A stretch of 17,603 bases of DNA from Prevotella sp. CAG:891 (GCA_000437675.1 FR901698.1:1-17603), one strand, 5' to 3'; counted from the stretch's first letter, positions 1 through 7,490 are shown. Notes: generated by a model from the sequence alone, not told the origin. Translations and numbers: made by a program.

Positions 1-17
1 GCCTGACTTCGCGAATG

Positions 18-50
18 CAAAGATACAACATGCACACCCCGAAATCCAAA
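18..50 (-). promoter_or_regulatory. candidate promoter for a gene beyond the left edge
   Basis: On the minus strand TTTG (50-47) is followed after 21 bases by TATCTTTG (25-18). This matches the Bacteroidota primary-sigma consensus TTTG-N19-21-TAnnTTTG. It points out of the window, so the gene it would drive is not visible. The match is good but the words are short and the surroundings are A+T-rich. Confidence 0.4.
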
Positions 51-303
51 TTTTTTCGGAATCTGATATCGCACCCCGAAATTTTTCTACACCTTCGAAT
101 GAGCATTCAGCCCTTTATCTACGGGCATTCCGGCGCATTTTCCACACGCGAAAAAAAATGAAATCGGGATATGACTTTTTATCTCATACCGATTATCAAA
201 ATGTACGCAGCAGCAACTTTTTTGCCTCCCCCAAATGCTACAGCCCCACACCCTATTGCTACTAATCCTTCATAATCCCCGAAATTCATCTTTTTCCGAT
301 ATT

Positions 304-352
304 AATTTACTCTGAGCAATATTTCAGTGCAAAAAATGGCTCAGAGTAAATT
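304..352. repeat. perfect 14-bp inverted repeat, 21-base spacer
   Basis: The arm AATTTACTCTGAGC (304-317) is exactly reversed and complemented at 339-352. No T-run follows either arm, so it does not look like an intrinsic terminator. It lies about 95 bases before the cysteine-rich small gene and could be a regulator binding site or the trace of an inserted element. Function unknown. Confidence 0.7.
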
Positions 353-446
353 GTAAAACTTAAGTATGTTGAATGAAATTTATAACTTTACGGCTGATTA
401 TTCCTATTTGTTCTTTTAATAACAGCTACGTTCAAAATTCGAGAGT

Positions 447-797
447 ATGACGACAAAAGAAAGCATTTTGTGCCGACTGACTCAGCAGGTAAACGGTACG
501 GATAAGGAATTATTTACAGAAGTGGAACTAAACAAATTTGCCAGTTTTTACTGCGATAAGTAGGACGAAAACACGAGCACTGCCGTGATAGTGAACTCCT
601 TTGTGAGCTATTGGTGGGACACTGACCGAAACTGCCGTCGGTGTTCGCAATGTGGCAACCTCATGCGCGAGGGTTACTGCTTGGATATGGGGCTAGCCTA
701 CTATTGCAGCGATGACTGCTTTCACACTGAATTTACTGAGCAGGAGTGGGAAGAGGAGTGCAATACCAACGACCAAAGTTATTATACAGAGTGGTAA
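447..797 (+). pseudogene. small cysteine-rich (zinc-ribbon-like) protein gene with an in-frame amber codon
   Basis: One reading frame runs from ATG 447 to TAA 795-797 and is broken only by TAG at 561-563 (codon 39). Before the stop lie 38 residues; after it the frame continues for 77 more, with a possible GTG restart at 585. The second half carries cysteines at readthrough positions 63, 66, 69, 78, 87 and 91 in a C-x2-C-x2-C...C...C-x3-C layout typical of a small zinc-binding fold, and ends in an acidic, aromatic tail. From memory this resembles small uncharacterised proteins of Bacteroidota plasmids, phages and conjugative elements; I give no function. It is most simply a nonsense-mutated gene. 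Alternatives are two separate small peptides, a sequencing error, or a gene from a phage that reads TAG as an amino acid. TAG is a true stop elsewhere here, for example at the ends of the prenyl synthase and apt genes. Confidence 0.55.
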
Positions 798-876
798 GTT
801 TTGGCTATGAACAGTAAGATAGGGCTTTGTTACTGACACAAAGTCACGATTTTCGATATACTGATTTCGTGATATG

Positions 877-1755
877 TTACAGCCAAGGAATGCCGTATTC
901 TCTCACAGCATCTTCTGCAATCAATACATTATTAGGTGGTAGTATTACCTTAGCTTTTGTCAACCGTTCCAAATACAGTGATTTAAGTTGTAAATTTTCA
1001 AGTTCTTCCCGTCGTGCTTTACTCATAGCTAGAAATTCTTCTTCTATTTCCAAACCGAGATACTTCCTTCCCAATAGGTTGGCAGCAATGCCCGTGGTAC
1101 CACTACCACTAAAAGGGTCAAGCACCCAATCGTTTGGTTTTGTAGATGCTTGTAGCAAGCGCGTCAGTACACCTAAAGGTTTTTGAGTAGGGTGCTTGCC
1201 ACACGATTTTTCCCACTTTGCAATGGCCGGAAGCCGCCACACATCTGTCATTTGCTTGTCATCGTTCAACTGTTTCATCAACTGATAGTTAAAATAATGA
1301 GGCACTTTAGCCGACTTCCTAGCCCATATAATAAACTCAGTCGAAAATGTAAAGTAACGGCACGAAATGTTTGGTGGAGGATTTGTTTTGGCCCAAGTAA
1401 TGACATTTAGAATTTTAAACCCTAATTTCAGCAGTTGTTGTTGAACGCTGAAAATATTATGATGAGTTCCAGAAATCCAAATTGTAGCATTCTCTTTCAT
1501 GTGGTTGCGTACAGCTTTCAGCCATCGTAGGTTAAAGGAATCCATGGCTTCAGGCGTTGTGGGTTTATCCCAGTTTCCTTTATTCACGCATACCACTTTT
1601 CCGCTTTGACAACTGATACCGCCACTTGACAGAAAGTAGGGTGGGTCGGCAAATACCATGTCAAAACCAAATTGAAATTTTGAAAGTGTATCAACACAAT
1701 CACCTTGTATGACAGTGAAGTCTTTGTTCGGCGACTTGTAGTATGAAGGAATCAT
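877..1755 (-). CDS. dpnA: DpnA-like adenine-N6 DNA methyltransferase (M2 of a DpnII-type GATC system)
   Basis: This 292-residue protein transfers a methyl group from S-adenosylmethionine to adenine, predicted in GATC. The catalytic motif DPPY lies at residues 37-40 and precedes the cofactor-binding motif DPFSGSGTTG at 213-222, the order of beta-class enzymes such as M.HinfI and DpnA. HPTQKP at 188-193 is a further family hallmark. In the pneumococcal DpnII system DpnA is the second methylase and can also methylate single-stranded DNA, protecting incoming DNA; that property is assumed here from the family. Its ATG overlaps the stop of the endonuclease gene (ATGA, 1755-1752), indicating translational coupling. 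It is the last gene of the four-gene cassette. GATC specificity is inferred mostly from the neighbouring endonuclease. Confidence 0.9.
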   Translation of the reverse strand: MIPSYYKSPNKDFTVIQGDCVDTLSKFQFGFDMVFADPPYFLSSGGISCQSGKVVCVNKGNWDKPTTPEAMDSFNLRWLKAVRNHMKENATIWISGTHHNIFSVQQQLLKLGFKILNVITWAKTNPPPNISCRYFTFSTEFIIWARKSAKVPHYFNYQLMKQLNDDKQMTDVWRLPAIAKWEKSCGKHPTQKPLGVLTRLLQASTKPNDWVLDPFSGSGTTGIAANLLGRKYLGLEIEEEFLAMSKARREELENLQLKSLYLERLTKAKVILPPNNVLIAEDAVREYGIPWL

Positions 1756-2579
1756 TGTTTCTTTACTTCATTAAGAAAATCTTGAATGTTTGTAAGATTG
1801 TAGATTTTTGGAATGAAGTTAAAAGCCTCTTGCAGTTTGTTTTTAGCCTTTTTCCAGCCGATGCCATCAGTAATCCAAATAAATTCAAATCCTGAAACAG
1901 AGTTGATTTTCGGAGCTATTTCTGAATAGGAGCGAGCGACTTCATTTAGTTTGCTACCACCATCACTATAAAAATTTACCTCAATCAAGTACGTTTTGTT
2001 TGATGTTTCAATTACAAAGTCAAAGCGTTTTTTGTCATCGCCGAGTACTTCTGTTATTGCATTCCATTCGTTTGAATACACTTCTTGACGATAGCTTATT
2101 CCAGCTTCATTCAAAATTTGGGCAACCCTTCCTTCCATAACGTGACCGCTTCGATTTTTGCGAGCGTTCGAATCCAGTCCGGTTTCTATGCCAAACACAT
2201 AATCTACAAGGTCTTTAATTTTTCCATCTTTGAATATATTTGCAAGTCCTGTATTTTCCAAGTATTCAATAACGCCATCCACACTATCGAACAGTCTGTC
2301 CAACACAATGCATTGTCCTTTGGAGTCAATTATTTTTTTCTTTCCTTCGCTGCGTACGGCTATCAGAATATCCATGATGCTGAAGGCGGTTTTATCGCGA
2401 AACCAAATAGTTTCAACGCTTTTACGTAGGTCTTTAGTGCCGATAAGGCTGTTAAGCATACACAGGCTTAACTTGATATTGTCAACATTGTGTGTGATTT
2501 TTTCGAAATCGCAGAAAAAATCCAGAGTCTGATTTGTTTCTTGTAATTGCGACAAAAATTTATCAAAATTCTTTTCCAT
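1752..2579 (-). CDS. dpnB: DpnII/MboI-type restriction endonuclease, predicted to cut unmethylated GATC
   Basis: The protein has 275 residues, close to the 288 of DpnII. It carries the block GLDSNARKNRSGH at about 134-146 followed by ME, which I recognise as a hallmark of DpnII-family endonucleases. A PD-(D/E)XK-type core follows: Asp187 in RFDFVIE and Glu200-Val-Asn202 in YLIEVNFY, then GGSKLNE at 207-213. The usual catalytic Lys is Asn here; as I recall, this ExN variant is seen in the DpnII family, so the enzyme is probably active. Both cognate methylases are in the same operon. The start lies only 4 bases after the stop of the upstream nuclease-like gene, and the 3' end overlaps the DpnA-like gene by 4 bases, so the three are surely cotranscribed. 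The gene is A+T-rich relative to polA. Confidence 0.92.
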   Translation of the reverse strand: MEKNFDKFLSQLQETNQTLDFFCDFEKITHNVDNIKLSLCMLNSLIGTKDLRKSVETIWFRDKTAFSIMDILIAVRSEGKKKIIDSKGQCIVLDRLFDSVDGVIEYLENTGLANIFKDGKIKDLVDYVFGIETGLDSNARKNRSGHVMEGRVAQILNEAGISYRQEVYSNEWNAITEVLGDDKKRFDFVIETSNKTYLIEVNFYSDGGSKLNEVARSYSEIAPKINSVSGFEFIWITDGIGWKKAKNKLQEAFNFIPKIYNLTNIQDFLNEVKKQ

Positions 2580-2583
2580 ATTA

Positions 2584-3660
2584 TTATTCTAATGTAATAA
2601 ACTTGTTTTTACTGATAGAGAATTGGCGAATTTTATCCCTGTATTCCGTAGAAATTGTGGTGCTATTTTTTTTACATATTTTGGGAGCAATGATATAAGC
2701 TTGTATTTGAGCGTATTCTTCAGCCGTTGTAATATTTTTTATCCATTTCAAATATCGTTCCACTTGCAAACATGCAGCTTTCCCGGCTGTTCCTTTTTTC
2801 AATTCAATGATAACATTGGGTATAGTTCCATTTTTGATAGGTTTGGTTAGGCTGTATAAGCATATATCAGCTCTGTCCATTTCGCTGGGTTTAAAAGGTG
2901 AAATTGGTACTTGTCGGCATAGTACATAATCATCTGTCAGAAAATCATTGAAAGGTTTTAAAGAAGAAAGAATAATAAATTCCAACTGTGCTTCATTGAT
3001 TAGTTCTTCTTTTAAGGAAACCTTCTCGCTATCGAATGCAACTTCTTTTCCGTTTTTCTCAACATTTCCTTTTCCTTCAAAAGCAATGCGTTCTTTACTT
3101 TGACTAATCAGTGATTTCAATGTGTTCACTTCGCCTGGAGTCAGTGTGCAGAATCCCATGCCTTGCATACTGTTTGAAGGCAAAGGATAGGGGTATTTAC
3201 CCAATTCAAAATACAGTTCATCTGAAGTTATGTACTTTCCCGAGTTTTCATTTTTTTTAAATTGGAAAATGAAAGGTTGTGATTTATCTGGACCATATTT
3301 TTGGATTTTAAAAACTCCTGCAATGCTTGTAGCCTTGTATTTGTCGCGGACAGATTCGTCCCAAAACAGTTCTGCATGATGTGTTCTGCCTAGTGGACTT
3401 GTAGATCCATTTAAATAGAAAGAACCAGTTGTTTTGTTTCCGAATATTTTACCACCATATACAATCATTCTTCTCAGAAAAAAGAATACGTCTGTTCCTT
3501 CGCGACTACAAGCATAGTCAGCAAGTATTTGATAATGCCGACTCCTAGCAGAAGGCTTATCTTCCATTACAGGTTTCATCAGAAAACCGTAAACTCCTTT
3601 GTCAAGATATAGTTTTAAAGAGTCTTCATCATAAAGAGCTATAAATAATCCTCCAGTCAT
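2584..3660 (-). CDS. PD-(D/E)XK (NucS-like) nuclease protein embedded in the GATC restriction operon
   Basis: This 358-residue protein is not part of the classical three-gene DpnII system, and I do not recognise a named family for the whole chain. The C-terminal third reads like a NucS/PD-(D/E)XK nuclease: a helix with NEAQLE at about 222-227, Asp265 in MDRADICLY, Glu286 and Lys288 in VIIELKKGTAG, and Gln299 in LQVERYLKWI (about 298-307), the usual conserved Gln helix. The N-terminal half has the pattern RHYQILADYACSREGTDVFF (41-60), then an Arg-Arg and VYGGKI. This recalls PUA/EVE-type domains, which often bind modified bases, but that is only a guess. Nothing suggests a signal peptide or membrane segment. 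It sits 25 bases after the DpnM-like gene and 4 bases before the endonuclease, so it is cotranscribed. Possible roles: an accessory or second restriction activity, a reader of modified DNA, or mismatch/repair support. The confidence given is for a real gene with a nuclease fold. Confidence 0.8.
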   Translation of the reverse strand: MTGGLFIALYDEDSLKLYLDKGVYGFLMKPVMEDKPSARSRHYQILADYACSREGTDVFFFLRRMIVYGGKIFGNKTTGSFYLNGSTSPLGRTHHAELFWDESVRDKYKATSIAGVFKIQKYGPDKSQPFIFQFKKNENSGKYITSDELYFELGKYPYPLPSNSMQGMGFCTLTPGEVNTLKSLISQSKERIAFEGKGNVEKNGKEVAFDSEKVSLKEELINEAQLEFIILSSLKPFNDFLTDDYVLCRQVPISPFKPSEMDRADICLYSLTKPIKNGTIPNVIIELKKGTAGKAACLQVERYLKWIKNITTAEEYAQIQAYIIAPKICKKNSTTISTEYRDKIRQFSISKNKFITLE

Positions 3661-3685
3661 GGCTGAATTTTATAATTAAAAGGTA

Positions 3686-4603
3686 TTAAATAATGGATGG
3701 AATTTGCTTGGTTTTGAGGTGATTGTGTACAAGGATTTCTGTAAGTTTTCCTCGTTTACTCGCATTCGCGTTTACATTTCGCTTTGCCCAAACTCTTTCA
3801 ATTTGATAGGCGGAATACAGTACATCGAAAAAGTTGTCGTTCTCATTTTTGCCTTTACAATCCGAGTTACTGAGCATGAACGAGAAACCCGCTTTATCCA
3901 CACGGTCACAGAACTTTTTTAGACGAATTTGAGCCTCGTCGTTAAAAGAATCTTTCGTATAGTCGTTGAAACTTGACGTATCACTTAGCGGACGATAGGG
4001 TGGGTCGAAATAGAAGAACGTACGGCCTTGTGCATAGTCAAGGGTAGCTTCGAAATCGCCTGTTAAAATCTCAACTCGCTGTAACAGTTCGCTGTCCATT
4101 CTGATAGTGGCGGGGTCACAAATCTGTGGTTGAGCATATTTTCCAAAAGGAACATTGAACTCACCCTTTTTATTTACGCGATACAGTCCATTGAAGCAAG
4201 TTCTGTTTAAGAAAAAGAACTTTGTGGTATTTTCAATTGGGTCAAGATTCTTCTCATTATACAGCTTGCGAACAGCTAGAAAAAAATCCTTGCGCGCTTC
4301 TTCTGCTTTCAGTGCGTAGTAAGTTTCCTGTATGCTTTGAAGTGAAGCAATGAGTTCTTCAGGCTTGTCACGAACAATTTCATAACACGTTGTCAAGTCT
4401 GGATTTATATCATTGATTACTGCACGTTCGATGTTTGGATAGCGTTGCAACAAATAAAAGAGCATTGCTCCGCCACCTATGAAAGGTTCTATGTAAGTCA
4501 CATTTTCCCAATTACCAAAGTCAGCTGGTAGTTGTGCGTCCAGTTGCTCGATGAGTTGCGTTTTACCGCCAACCCATTTGATAAAAGGTTTTGCTTTAGC
4601 CAT
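3686..4603 (-). CDS. dpnM: Dam/DpnM-like adenine-N6 DNA methyltransferase (M1 of a DpnII-type GATC system)
   Basis: This 305-residue enzyme methylates adenine, predicted in double-stranded GATC, and so protects the host from the linked endonuclease. Motifs are in alpha-class order: cofactor motif X KWVGGKTQL (9-17), motif I EPFIGGG (39-45), the family block FLNRTCFNGLYRVN (131-144) and catalytic DPPY (200-203). Length and motif spacing match Dam and DpnM. It is the first gene of the minus-strand cassette, so the methylase is made before the nuclease, which suits safe establishment in a new host. No Shine-Dalgarno is seen, as usual in Bacteroidota. The likely promoter lies within a 45-bp imperfect palindrome 36 to 80 bases upstream of the ATG. 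polA ends 118 bases upstream on the same strand without an obvious terminator, so some read-through is possible. Confidence 0.93.
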   Translation of the reverse strand: MAKAKPFIKWVGGKTQLIEQLDAQLPADFGNWENVTYIEPFIGGGAMLFYLLQRYPNIERAVINDINPDLTTCYEIVRDKPEELIASLQSIQETYYALKAEEARKDFFLAVRKLYNEKNLDPIENTTKFFFLNRTCFNGLYRVNKKGEFNVPFGKYAQPQICDPATIRMDSELLQRVEILTGDFEATLDYAQGRTFFYFDPPYRPLSDTSSFNDYTKDSFNDEAQIRLKKFCDRVDKAGFSFMLSNSDCKGKNENDNFFDVLYSAYQIERVWAKRNVNANASKRGKLTEILVHNHLKTKQIPSII

Positions 4604-4638
4604 AAATTCAATTGATATTATTACACTATTGGAAGAAG

Positions 4639-4683
4639 TAGGTGTATCAAACTGTACAATTATAGTACATTATGACACACCTA
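4639..4683 (-). promoter_or_regulatory. 45-bp imperfect palindrome over the restriction-operon promoter (candidate operator)
   Basis: Arms 4639-4657 and 4665-4683 match at 16 of 19 positions when one is reverse-complemented, around a 7-base A+T spacer. The outermost words are TAGGTGT and ACACCTA and the innermost are GTAC and GTAC. Read on the minus strand, the centre contains TATAATTG (4664-4657), close to a -7 box TAnnTTTG and also containing TATAAT. A repressor dimer binding here would block the operon. No controller (C-protein) gene is visible next to it, so the regulator would have to be one of the cassette proteins or a host factor. There is no GATC in the palindrome. Confidence 0.5.
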
Positions 4684-4721
4684 TTTATATGATAGTTTTC
4701 GCGCCACACCTGTTTTGCGGT

Positions 4722-7490
4722 TTAGTGCGCCTCGAGCCAGTTGTTGCCCGTGCCGCAGTCGGCGATGAGGGGAACACGCATGGTGAAGGCACTTTCCATT
4801 TCCTCGATGACGATGCGCTGCACGCGGTCGAGTTCGTCGGTCGGCACCGAGAAGTTCAATTCGTCGTGTACTTGAAGAATCATTTTGGCACGGATGCCTT
4901 CGGCCGTGAAGCGGTGGTCGATGCGAATCATGGCCACTTTGATGATGTCGGCAGCAGTGCCCTGAATGGGCGCATTCACCGCATTGCGCTCAGCGTAACC
5001 ACGCACCACGGCATTCTTCGAAGCAAGGTCGGGAAGGTAACGCCGACGGCCAAATTCGGTGACAATGTAGCCCTTTTCGCGCGCCACGTTCACACGCTGC
5101 TCCATGTACTCCTTCACCTTGGGGTAAGTGCTGAAGTAGTTGGTAATCAGTTCCTTTGCTTCTGCGCGGCTCACCTCCATACGCTCCGCCAGGCCAAAGG
5201 CCGAAATGCCGTAGATGATGCCGAAGTTGGCCGTTTTGGCTTTGCGGCGTTCGTCGCGCGTCACCTCGTCAATCGGTTTGTGAAACACACGCGCCGCCGT
5301 AGCCGCATGAATGTCGCGACCCTCGCGGAAGTCCTGCACCAAGTGCTCGTCCTCACTCAGGTGCGCCATGATGCGCAGTTCGATTTGCGAATAGTCGGCC
5401 GAGAAGAACACACAACCCTCCTCGGGCACAAAAGCCTTGCGGATTTCGCGACCATCTTCGCCACGCACCGGAATGTTCTGTAAGTTCGGGTTCGACGACG
5501 AAAGGCGGCCCGTAGCCGTCACCGCCTGGTTGAACGATGTGTGAATGCGTCCCGTTTTCGGGTTAATCAGTTTGGGCAACGCATCGACATACGTGCTGAT
5601 GAGCTTTTTCAGAGCGCGGTGCGCCAATATTTTGCCCACGATGGGATGCTTCGTGCGCAGTGCTTCAAGCACCTCCTCGCCCGTCGAGTATTGTCCGCTT
5701 TTAGTTTTCTTGGCCTTTTCGTTCAGTTTCAGCTCATCGAACAGCACCTCGCCCACCTGTCGGGGCGAAGTAATGAGAAATTCGTGTCCGGCCAGTGCAT
5801 ACACCTCCTTTTCGATTTCGGCCAGTCGTTCGTTGAAGTTGCGTCCCGTTTCGGCCAGTTGTTCCGTATCGAGTCGCACCCCGTTGCGTTCCATGCGCGC
5901 CAGCACAGGCATCAGGGGCATTTCGATTTGTTCAAACACCCGGGTCAGACCGTTATCCTCCATTTCCTTTTTCAGCGGAGCCATGAGTTGCAGCGTCACG
6001 TCGGCATCCTCGCAGGCATAGTCGCAGATGTCGCGCGGCGGAAGGTCGGCCATGTTTTTTTGTCCGCGTCCTTTGGGCCCGATGAGTTCTTCGATGTGAA
6101 TGGTCTGATAGTTCAAGTACACCTCGGCCAGGTAGTCCATGCCGTGTCGCAGTTCGGGTTGCACCAAGTAATGCGCCAGCATGGTGTCGAACATGGGGAA
6201 ATGCAAGTCGATGCCATAGTTGGCCAGCACCGTGAGGTCGTACTTGATGTTTTGCCCCACCTTCAGGATGGTGTCGCTTTCGTAGAAGGGGCGGAAAATG
6301 TGTACCATGCGGTGGGCCGCCTCTGTTTCACGCGGAACAGCCACGTACCATGCCTTTCCCCCCTCGACGGCAAAGCTGAGTCCCACCAGTTGAGCCGCAA
6401 TGGCATCGACCGAAGTGGTTTCGGTGTCAAAGCTTACGGTGGTAAATGTCAATATTTCGTCACAAAGTTTTTGTGCATCTGCTTCATTATCAATGAATTT
6501 GTAGCAGTGAGCCACGTCGTTCAGCTTTTTGTGAGCCGTTTCTTTCACACCGCTTTGCAAGTCGTCCGTAAATTGGCCAAAGAGCGGACCCAGGTCGTTA
6601 ACAGAATTTGACGCATCGGTCTGTGTCGTCTCCATTTTGCGGATGAAGCTGCGAAATTCCAGGGTTTCGTAAATTTCGCGCAATTTTTCCTGATCGGGTT
6701 CTGCGCATTTCAAATCGTCGAGGTTCAGGTCGATGGGCACATCGGTTTTGATGGTGACCAGGAATTTCGAGAATTTTATTTGTTCCACATTTTCCTCCAC
6801 CTTTTTCTTCAGCGCCCCTTTCAGTTCGTTGGTGCGCAGCAGCATTTGGTCGATGCTGCCAAACTGTGCAATGAGTTTGGCAGCCGTTTTTTCGCCCACT
6901 CCCGGACAGCCCGGCACGTTGTCGGCCGTGTCGCCCATGAGTCCGAGCAGGTCGATAACCTGTTCTGTATGTTCGATGCCGTATTTTTCGCACACCTCGG
7001 CTGTGCCCAGTTTCTCCATGCCCGCTGCGCCATGTCCCGGCCGGCGCATGAACACGCCCGGACGCACCAGCTGCGCATAGTCCTTGTCGGGTGTCACCAT
7101 GTGCACCTCGATTCCTTGTTCGGCCGCTTTCAGTGCCAGCGTACCGATGACGTCGTCGGCCTCGAAGCCCGGCACTTCAAGTATGGGAATGCGGTATGCT
7201 CTGATGATGTCCTTAATCACGGGCACTGCCCACCGTATGTCCTCGGGCGTGGCCTCGCGTTGAGCCTTGTATTCGGGGTAAGCCTCGTGGCGGAAAGTGC
7301 CCCCCTTAGGGTCGAAGGCAATGCCGATGAAATCGGGCTTTTCGGTGCGAATCACGTCGTCGAGCGTATTGACAAATCCGTAGGCCGCCGAAGTGTTTTG
7401 CCCCTTCGAGTTGATGCGGGGCGAACGGAGCAGGGCATAGTAAGCGCGGTAAATCAGCGCGTAGGCGTCGAGCAGATAGAGGGTTTGCAT
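4722..7490 (-). CDS. polA: DNA polymerase I
   Basis: This 922-residue enzyme fills gaps in excision repair and removes RNA primers from Okazaki fragments. Three domains are complete. The 5' nuclease (about 1-290) has DAYALIYRAYYAL (8-20), GFEADD (108-113) and GDTADNVPGCPGVGEKTAAK (186-205). The 3'-5' proofreading domain (about 330-510) keeps its metal ligands: Asp355 and Glu357 in FDTETT, Asp418 in QNIKYDL, and YACEDAD (491-497), so proofreading should be active. The polymerase domain has motif A DYSQIE (699-704), motif B RRKAKTANFGIIYG (748-761) and motif C QVHDE (873-877). It is transcribed away from the prenyl synthase gene. A stem-loop and a -7 box lie in its leader. A parS-like 16-mer lies inside the reading frame at 6324-6339. 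Confidence 0.98.
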   Translation of the reverse strand: MQTLYLLDAYALIYRAYYALLRSPRINSKGQNTSAAYGFVNTLDDVIRTEKPDFIGIAFDPKGGTFRHEAYPEYKAQREATPEDIRWAVPVIKDIIRAYRIPILEVPGFEADDVIGTLALKAAEQGIEVHMVTPDKDYAQLVRPGVFMRRPGHGAAGMEKLGTAEVCEKYGIEHTEQVIDLLGLMGDTADNVPGCPGVGEKTAAKLIAQFGSIDQMLLRTNELKGALKKKVEENVEQIKFSKFLVTIKTDVPIDLNLDDLKCAEPDQEKLREIYETLEFRSFIRKMETTQTDASNSVNDLGPLFGQFTDDLQSGVKETAHKKLNDVAHCYKFIDNEADAQKLCDEILTFTTVSFDTETTSVDAIAAQLVGLSFAVEGGKAWYVAVPRETEAAHRMVHIFRPFYESDTILKVGQNIKYDLTVLANYGIDLHFPMFDTMLAHYLVQPELRHGMDYLAEVYLNYQTIHIEELIGPKGRGQKNMADLPPRDICDYACEDADVTLQLMAPLKKEMEDNGLTRVFEQIEMPLMPVLARMERNGVRLDTEQLAETGRNFNERLAEIEKEVYALAGHEFLITSPRQVGEVLFDELKLNEKAKKTKSGQYSTGEEVLEALRTKHPIVGKILAHRALKKLISTYVDALPKLINPKTGRIHTSFNQAVTATGRLSSSNPNLQNIPVRGEDGREIRKAFVPEEGCVFFSADYSQIELRIMAHLSEDEHLVQDFREGRDIHAATAARVFHKPIDEVTRDERRKAKTANFGIIYGISAFGLAERMEVSRAEAKELITNYFSTYPKVKEYMEQRVNVAREKGYIVTEFGRRRYLPDLASKNAVVRGYAERNAVNAPIQGTAADIIKVAMIRIDHRFTAEGIRAKMILQVHDELNFSVPTDELDRVQRIVIEEMESAFTMRVPLIADCGTGNNWLEAH
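6324..6339. other. parS-like 16-mer inside polA
   Basis: On the minus strand this reads TGTTCCGCGTGAAACA, one base different from the well-known ParB target TGTTCCACGTGAAACA. It lies in codons for the little-constrained stretch VPRET (385-389) of the proofreading domain. The single mismatch is in the central ACGT core, which may weaken binding, so it could be coincidental. It is listed because a perfect parS lies 7.8 kb away. Confidence 0.3.

Larger units (their letters stand above)
1..446. other. gene-poor A+T-rich left flank
   Basis: I find no convincing coding region here. The stretch holds a candidate outward-facing promoter at the extreme left, several copies of a short CCCCGAAAT word (near 37, 74 and 278), a bulged hairpin at about 162-194, and a perfect 14-bp inverted repeat at 304-352. 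A TAACTTTA box at 383-390 resembles a Bacteroidota -7 element for the small gene starting at 447, but no properly spaced TTTG lies upstream, so that promoter remains unproven. Confidence 0.5.

Noticed and set aside
842..875. Weak hairpin downstream of the DpnA-like gene as its terminator
   Set aside because: Only about six pairs (TCACGA with TCGTGA) and no T-run on the minus strand.
3894..3902. TTATCCACA, a perfect DnaA box
   Set aside because: It is a single copy inside the DpnM-like gene; no cluster of boxes or A+T-rich unwinding region is nearby, so it does not mark an origin. A one-mismatch copy at 138-146 is equally isolated.
4551..6611. Long plus-strand open frames opposite polA (for example 4551-5483 and 5541-6611)
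   Set aside because: They are antisense to polA, whose domains and motifs are complete, and have no family features of their own.
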